Of a DNA stretch of 8,511 nt, positions 4,690 to 8,511 are shown in pieces. The translations under genes and the position numbers were made by a program. The notes under the pieces are model-generated. The model saw only the letters and a program-made list of their open reading frames with translations. It had not been told where the DNA came from and made no database searches. The DNA is from Anaerolineales bacterium. GTDB lineage: Bacteria; Chloroflexota; Anaerolineae; Anaerolineales; UBA6663. Within the stretch, counting starts at the first letter, position 1, and every line of letters begins with the position of its first letter. The stretch spans positions 1 through 8,511 of the forward strand of contig JAGOBN010000141.1 in assembly GCA_017999235.1 (NCBI GenBank). Direction: 5' to 3'.

Positions 4690-7551
4690 ATGAATTGGCA
4701 GTTGACGCCCCCGATTTTTCTGTTATTGGTCGCCGGCGGTGTGGGCGGCCTGTTGGCGTTGGAGGGGATCGTGCGCCGGCGCGCCACGCCCGGCGCTCAG
4801 CCCCTGGGCTGGCTGGCGCTGGCCGCCGCGGTCTGGGCGTGGGCCAGCGCGGCCGAGTACCTGGCCGGCGGCCTGGCCGCCAAAATCCTGTGGTCCAAAG
4901 TTCAATACCTGGGCATCGTCACCATCCCCGCGTGCTGGGTGTGGTTTGCCGCGCACTACGGCCGGCAGCTGCCCCGGCTGACCCGTCGGCGCATGGCGTG
5001 GTTTCTGCTGGTGCCGGCGCTGACCCTGGCGCTGGTCTGGACGAATGAGGCGCACGGCCTGATCTGGCCGCGGGTGACCCTGGCGCCGGACGGCCAGACC
5101 GCCATCTATGATCACGGCGCCGGCTTCTGGCTCTTTCTGGTGTTCACCTATGGGGCGCTGCTGACGGGCACCCTGTGGATCTGGCGCGCGATTCGCCAGG
5201 TGCCGCAGTGGTATCGCGGGCCGGCCGTCCTGGTCATCATTGGCGTCGCCATCCCGTGGCTGAGCAACGCTGCCTATCTGCTGGCCGGGCCGGCGTTTGG
5301 CGGCCTGGACCCAACCCCCCTGGCGTTTGTGGCCGCCGGCGGGCTGATCGCCATCAGCCTCTATCAATTGCAGCTGCTGGAGCTGATCCCCATCGCCCGC
5401 ACCGTGGTGCTGGATCAGATGCCGGACGGCGTGCTGGTCCTGGACGCGCAGGAGCGCGTGGTGGACCTCAACCCGGCCGCCCGCCGCTGGCTGGGCGCGG
5501 ACTGCCTGGGCCGGCCGGCCACCCTGGCCGTGCCCAACTGGGCGGCGCTGCGCGCCCAGGCGGCGGGGCCGGTGGAGCTGACGCTGGGCGGCCGCTGGCT
5601 GGAGGCGCGGCTGTCCGCGTTGCCGGGCCCCGCCGGCGGCGCCTCCGGCTGGCTGGTGGTCTTGCACGATATCGGTGACCGGAAGGTGGCCGAGGCCGCC
5701 CTGCGCTCCGGCGAGGCGCGGCTGCGCCAGGTGATTGACCTGGTGCCGCACCTGATCTTTGCCAAAGATGACCAGGGCCGCTACATCCTGGCGAACCACG
5801 CGATGGCCGAGGCCTATGGCACCACGCCGGCGGAGCTGCTGGGCCGGCGCGATGAGGAGGCGGCGCCCTCCGAGACGCTGGCGCACCACTTCCGGGAAGA
5901 AGACCGCAATGTCATCGCCAGCGGCGCGCCGTTGAGCATCCCGCAGGAGACGTTCATTGACGCTCAGGGGCGGCCGCGCATCTTCCAGACCACCAAGATC
6001 CCGTTCACGTTTTCCGGCTCACTGACGCCGGCCGTTCTGGGCGTGGCCATCGACATCACCGAGCTGAAGCGCGTGGAGGCGGCGCTGCGCGACAGCGAGC
6101 GGCACCACCGCCTGCTGGCTGAGAACGCCACCGACGTGATCTGGACGATGGATTTCGGCGGCCGGCTGACGTATATCAGCCCGTCGGTGGAACAGCTGCG
6201 CGGCTTTACGCCGGAAGAGGTGATGGGCCAGCCGCTGGAGCAGACCGTGGCGGCCGGCTCGCTGCCGGTGATGATGGGGGCCATCCAGGTGGCGGTGCAG
6301 GAACTGCTCATGGGCCGGCGGCTGCCGGTTTCCCCGCAGGAGGTGGAACAGATCTGCAAAGACGGCCGCACCGTGTGGACCGAAGTGCTGGCGCGCGTAA
6401 TGTACGACGACGCCGGCCGGCCGGCCGGCATCCTTGGCGTTTCCCGCGAGATCACCGCCCGCAAACAGCTGGAGATCGAGAACCAACGGCTGATGGAGGC
6501 CGCCCAGCGCCGGGCGGTGGAAGCGGAAACCTTGCGGGAAGCGGCCGCCGCGGTGGCCGCCACGTTGGACCTGGATGAGATCATTCCGCGCGTGCTGGTG
6601 CAGCTGCAGCGCGTGGTCCCCTATGACAGCGCCTCCGTGCAGCTGCTGCGCGACGGCCAGATGGAGAACGTGGGCGGGCGCGGTTTTGCGGACCTGGCGG
6701 CCGTGGTGGGCGCGCGCATCCCCCTGGACGGGACGACGCCCAATTCGATTGTGTTTCAGAGCCGCCGGCCCGTCATCCTGGTGGACGCGCCGCAGGATTA
6801 CTCCGCTTTCCGAGCGCCGCCCCATCACCACATCCGGGGGTGGATGGGGGTGCCGCTGATCTTGCAGGACCGCGTCATCGGCATGCTGGCGCTGGACAGC
6901 CGCGCGGTGGGCGCGTTTACGGATGATCACGCCCGGCTGGCCACGGCGTTTGCGGATCAGGTGGCGATTGCGCTGGAGCAGGCGCGCCTCTTTCACGACG
7001 TGCAGCGCCTGGCCACCACCGATCCCCTGACCAACGTCCACAACCGCCGGCACTTCATGACCCTGGCCACGCTGGAGTACGAACTGGCGTGCCGCTATCA
7101 CCATCCGCTCTCCAGCGTCCTGCTGGACATTGACCACTTCAAGACGGTCAATGACCGCTATGGCCATTTGGTGGGGGACCGGGTGCTGCAGACGGTGGCG
7201 GCCCGCTGCCAGGAGGTGCTGCGGCGCAGCGACCTGCTCGGCCGGTATGGCGGCGAGGAATTTGTGGCCTTGCTGCCGGAGACGCCGGCGGGCGGGGCGG
7301 AGCAGGTGGCGCAGCGGCTGCGGGCGCTGATCGGCGAGACTCCGGTCGTGCTGGAGGGCGCGCCGCCGATCCAGGTGACCGTCAGCGTGGGGGTCGCGAC
7401 GATGGCGGCCGGGCGGCCGTGTCAGTCTTCCGGGGCCGGCGCCGCGCTGGAAGCGTTGATTGAGCAGGCCGATCAGGCCTTGTATGTGGCCAAGCGCGCC
7501 GGCCGCAATCGGGTCGTGGTGGCCGGCGCGGACTCGGGCGAGCCCGCATGA
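4690..7551 (+). CDS. Membrane-bound 7TM-PAS-GAF diguanylate cyclase (GGDEF)
   Basis: It should make cyclic di-GMP from two GTP in response to signals sensed by its N-terminal domains. The 953 residues divide into an N-terminal membrane module of about seven helices (1-230) resembling the HisKA_7TM sensor region, a degenerate PAS (about 236-330), two further PAS domains (about 340-462 and 466-592, each ending in a DITELK- or EITARK-type PAC tail), a charged helical linker (592-620), a GAF domain (about 622-765) and a GGDEF domain (about 772-947). The catalytic motif is GGEEF at 854-858, and the inhibitory site RRSD at 845-848 is five residues before it, so activity and product feedback are expected. 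TDPLTNVHNRRHF (777-789) and DIDHFKTVNDRYGH (813-826) are typical cyclase segments. No EAL or HD-GYP domain is present. The start has no good ribosome site; a few codons of uncertainty remain. The TGA stop overlaps the hydrolase ATG. Confidence 0.94.
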   Translation: MNWQLTPPIFLLLVAGGVGGLLALEGIVRRRATPGAQPLGWLALAAAVWAWASAAEYLAGGLAAKILWSKVQYLGIVTIPACWVWFAAHYGRQLPRLTRRRMAWFLLVPALTLALVWTNEAHGLIWPRVTLAPDGQTAIYDHGAGFWLFLVFTYGALLTGTLWIWRAIRQVPQWYRGPAVLVIIGVAIPWLSNAAYLLAGPAFGGLDPTPLAFVAAGGLIAISLYQLQLLELIPIARTVVLDQMPDGVLVLDAQERVVDLNPAARRWLGADCLGRPATLAVPNWAALRAQAAGPVELTLGGRWLEARLSALPGPAGGASGWLVVLHDIGDRKVAEAALRSGEARLRQVIDLVPHLIFAKDDQGRYILANHAMAEAYGTTPAELLGRRDEEAAPSETLAHHFREEDRNVIASGAPLSIPQETFIDAQGRPRIFQTTKIPFTFSGSLTPAVLGVAIDITELKRVEAALRDSERHHRLLAENATDVIWTMDFGGRLTYISPSVEQLRGFTPEEVMGQPLEQTVAAGSLPVMMGAIQVAVQELLMGRRLPVSPQEVEQICKDGRTVWTEVLARVMYDDAGRPAGILGVSREITARKQLEIENQRLMEAAQRRAVEAETLREAAAAVAATLDLDEIIPRVLVQLQRVVPYDSASVQLLRDGQMENVGGRGFADLAAVVGARIPLDGTTPNSIVFQSRRPVILVDAPQDYSAFRAPPHHHIRGWMGVPLILQDRVIGMLALDSRAVGAFTDDHARLATAFADQVAIALEQARLFHDVQRLATTDPLTNVHNRRHFMTLATLEYELACRYHHPLSSVLLDIDHFKTVNDRYGHLVGDRVLQTVAARCQEVLRRSDLLGRYGGEEFVALLPETPAGGAEQVAQRLRALIGETPVVLEGAPPIQVTVSVGVATMAAGRPCQSSGAGAALEALIEQADQALYVAKRAGRNRVVVAGADSGEPA
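6412..6429. repeat. Perfect 18-bp palindrome of four CCGG units
   Basis: Four CCGG tetramers in tandem (6413-6428), flanked by G and C, make a perfect palindrome inside the third PAS region of the cyclase gene. It stays in frame and codes for an Ala-Gly-Arg-Pro-Ala-Gly turn. A three-unit version lies at 2632-2645 in the lipid kinase gene. Both are extremes of a GCCGGC bias seen over the whole window. Confidence 0.6.
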
Positions 7552-8511
7552 CGACCGCCGCGCCGCTGGATACCACGTCTTTTGCCGCGTTTGTGCGCGC
7601 CCTGGGCGTGACCGGCCCGGTGACCGAGCGCGGGGGCGCGATGGTGGCCGGCCCGCCGGTGGCGGTGGCGGAATGGGGCCTGCGCCTCGGCCTGGGCCAG
7701 GTCTTCCTGGATACCCCGAAATCCCGCGCCATTCTGGAGAACCTGGGCCTGGACCCGGCCCACATGCGGGTGGTGGCGCGCCGGCTGCGCGCCTTCAAGG
7801 ACTGGCGGCCAATCTGGGAAGACCTGAGCGCGCCGGTCCTCAAGGCGATGGACGCGGCCCTGGTGCGCGGCGACGCCGCCGCCGCCGGCGCTGCCATTGA
7901 CACCGCCCTGACCATGCTGGGCCTGGCGTACGGCGGCGACGGCTACTATGTGCACACGCTCTTCCCAGACCGCCGGCCCATCTGGCCCATCTTGGCCCGC
8001 CTGCGCGCCCAGCGGCGCGCCCTGAATGGTGAACGGGCGGAGAGCCTGGTGGTGCCGCACGCGCGCGGGGCCACCACCGGCCTGCTCCACCTGCCGCCGG
8101 GCGGCCCTCGGCCGGCGCCGGCGCTGCTGGGCCTGCATCAATTAACGGGCGATCAGGACGATTTTGACGGCACCCTGGCGCGGTTCCGGGCCGCGGGGTT
8201 TGCCACGTTCTGCATTGATCTGCCCGCCCACGGCGTCAACTTTGAGGGGCCGCGCCTGCGGCCGGAAGATGAGCAGGTGGCGCTCGCGGCCCTGGACGTG
8301 TTGGCGGCGCGGCCGGAGGTGGACGCCCAGCGCCTGGGCGTGATCGGCGGCAGCCTGGGCGCGTTCTACGCGCTGCGCACGGCCGCCGCGGCCGGCCCGC
8401 GGGTGCGCGCCGTCGTGGCCTATGCCTCGCCCTTTGATATCGGCCAGGGCATCCCCGATTCGGTCGTGGGCATCCGCGAAAACTTTGCCTGGGTCATCGG
8501 CGCGCGCGATT
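7548..8511 (+). CDS. Alpha/beta hydrolase with helical N-terminal domain, 3' partial
   Basis: It is probably a serine esterase, peptidase or C-C bond hydrolase; the substrate is unknown. 321 codons are visible with no stop, so the gene runs off the right edge. Residues 1-160 are mostly helical and Ala/Arg rich, without a recognised motif. The hydrolase core starts near 165: VVPHARGATTGLLHLP (168-183), an oxyanion-type strand LLGLHQLTGDQ (193-203), FCIDLPAHG (221-229), and the nucleophile elbow GVIGGSLGAFYA (264-275) with the catalytic Ser269 in G-x-S-x-G. The acid and histidine of the triad should lie beyond the edge. A helical domain ahead of the core recalls the FrsA/dienelactone-like and 2,6-dihydroxypseudooxynicotine hydrolase group. 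The ATG overlaps the cyclase TGA stop as ATGA, suggesting coupled translation. No signal peptide is seen. Confidence 0.82.
   Translation, partial: MTTAAPLDTTSFAAFVRALGVTGPVTERGGAMVAGPPVAVAEWGLRLGLGQVFLDTPKSRAILENLGLDPAHMRVVARRLRAFKDWRPIWEDLSAPVLKAMDAALVRGDAAAAGAAIDTALTMLGLAYGGDGYYVHTLFPDRRPIWPILARLRAQRRALNGERAESLVVPHARGATTGLLHLPPGGPRPAPALLGLHQLTGDQDDFDGTLARFRAAGFATFCIDLPAHGVNFEGPRLRPEDEQVALAALDVLAARPEVDAQRLGVIGGSLGAFYALRTAAAAGPRVRAVVAYASPFDIGQGIPDSVVGIRENFAWVIGARD

Noticed and set aside
4723..7167. Long minus-strand open frames opposite the diguanylate cyclase gene
   Set aside because: Low-complexity Arg/Gln/His-rich translations without motifs; they arise from the high third-position GC of the real gene.
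1..8511. CRISPR array, insertion sequence or prophage segment
   Set aside because: No regularly spaced repeats, terminal inverted repeats, transposase or phage proteins were seen; all frames are explained by housekeeping or signalling genes.

Overview
The window is high-GC bacterial DNA (about two thirds G+C or more by eye) with tightly packed genes. It holds seven protein genes that are complete or start here, one partial gene at each edge, and one selenocysteine tRNA gene. The sequence cannot fix the organism. A 7TM-PAS-PAS-PAS-GAF-GGDEF protein, an EGY-like M50 protease and the codon style would fit a member of Chloroflexota (Anaerolineae-like), but that is a guess.

Left half (1-2889, minus strand). 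One apparent operon is read leftwards from a clear sigma70-type promoter at 2945-2972. The order is a diacylglycerol/lipid kinase, a PlsC-type acyltransferase joined to it by an ATGA overlap, 6-phosphogluconolactonase (pgl), and glucose-6-phosphate dehydrogenase (zwf, cut by the window edge). It couples two enzymes of phosphatidic-acid metabolism to the first two steps of the oxidative pentose phosphate pathway.

Centre (2890-3135). A short AT-rich divergent intergenic region holds the leftward promoter and a probable rightward extended -10 element. It is followed at 3032-3125 by selC, the tRNA for selenocysteine (anticodon UCA, 8-bp acceptor stem, 6-bp D stem, 9-bp variable arm). So this organism probably decodes some UGA codons as selenocysteine.

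Right half (3136-8511, plus strand). A membrane M50 (site-2-type) metalloprotease starts 10 bases after the tRNA. It is followed by a single-domain rhodanese, a large membrane-bound diguanylate cyclase with an intact GGEEF site and RxxD inhibitory site, and an alpha/beta hydrolase with a helical N-terminal domain that runs off the right edge. The last two genes overlap by ATGA. No separate promoter or terminator is evident between selC and the right edge, so selC may be the 5' leader of this transcript.

The most interesting features are the selC gene fused transcriptionally to a protease gene, and the fact that the protease and rhodanese frames are separated by one in-frame UGA right next to selC. 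I saw no transposon, CRISPR array, phage gene or clear defence system.
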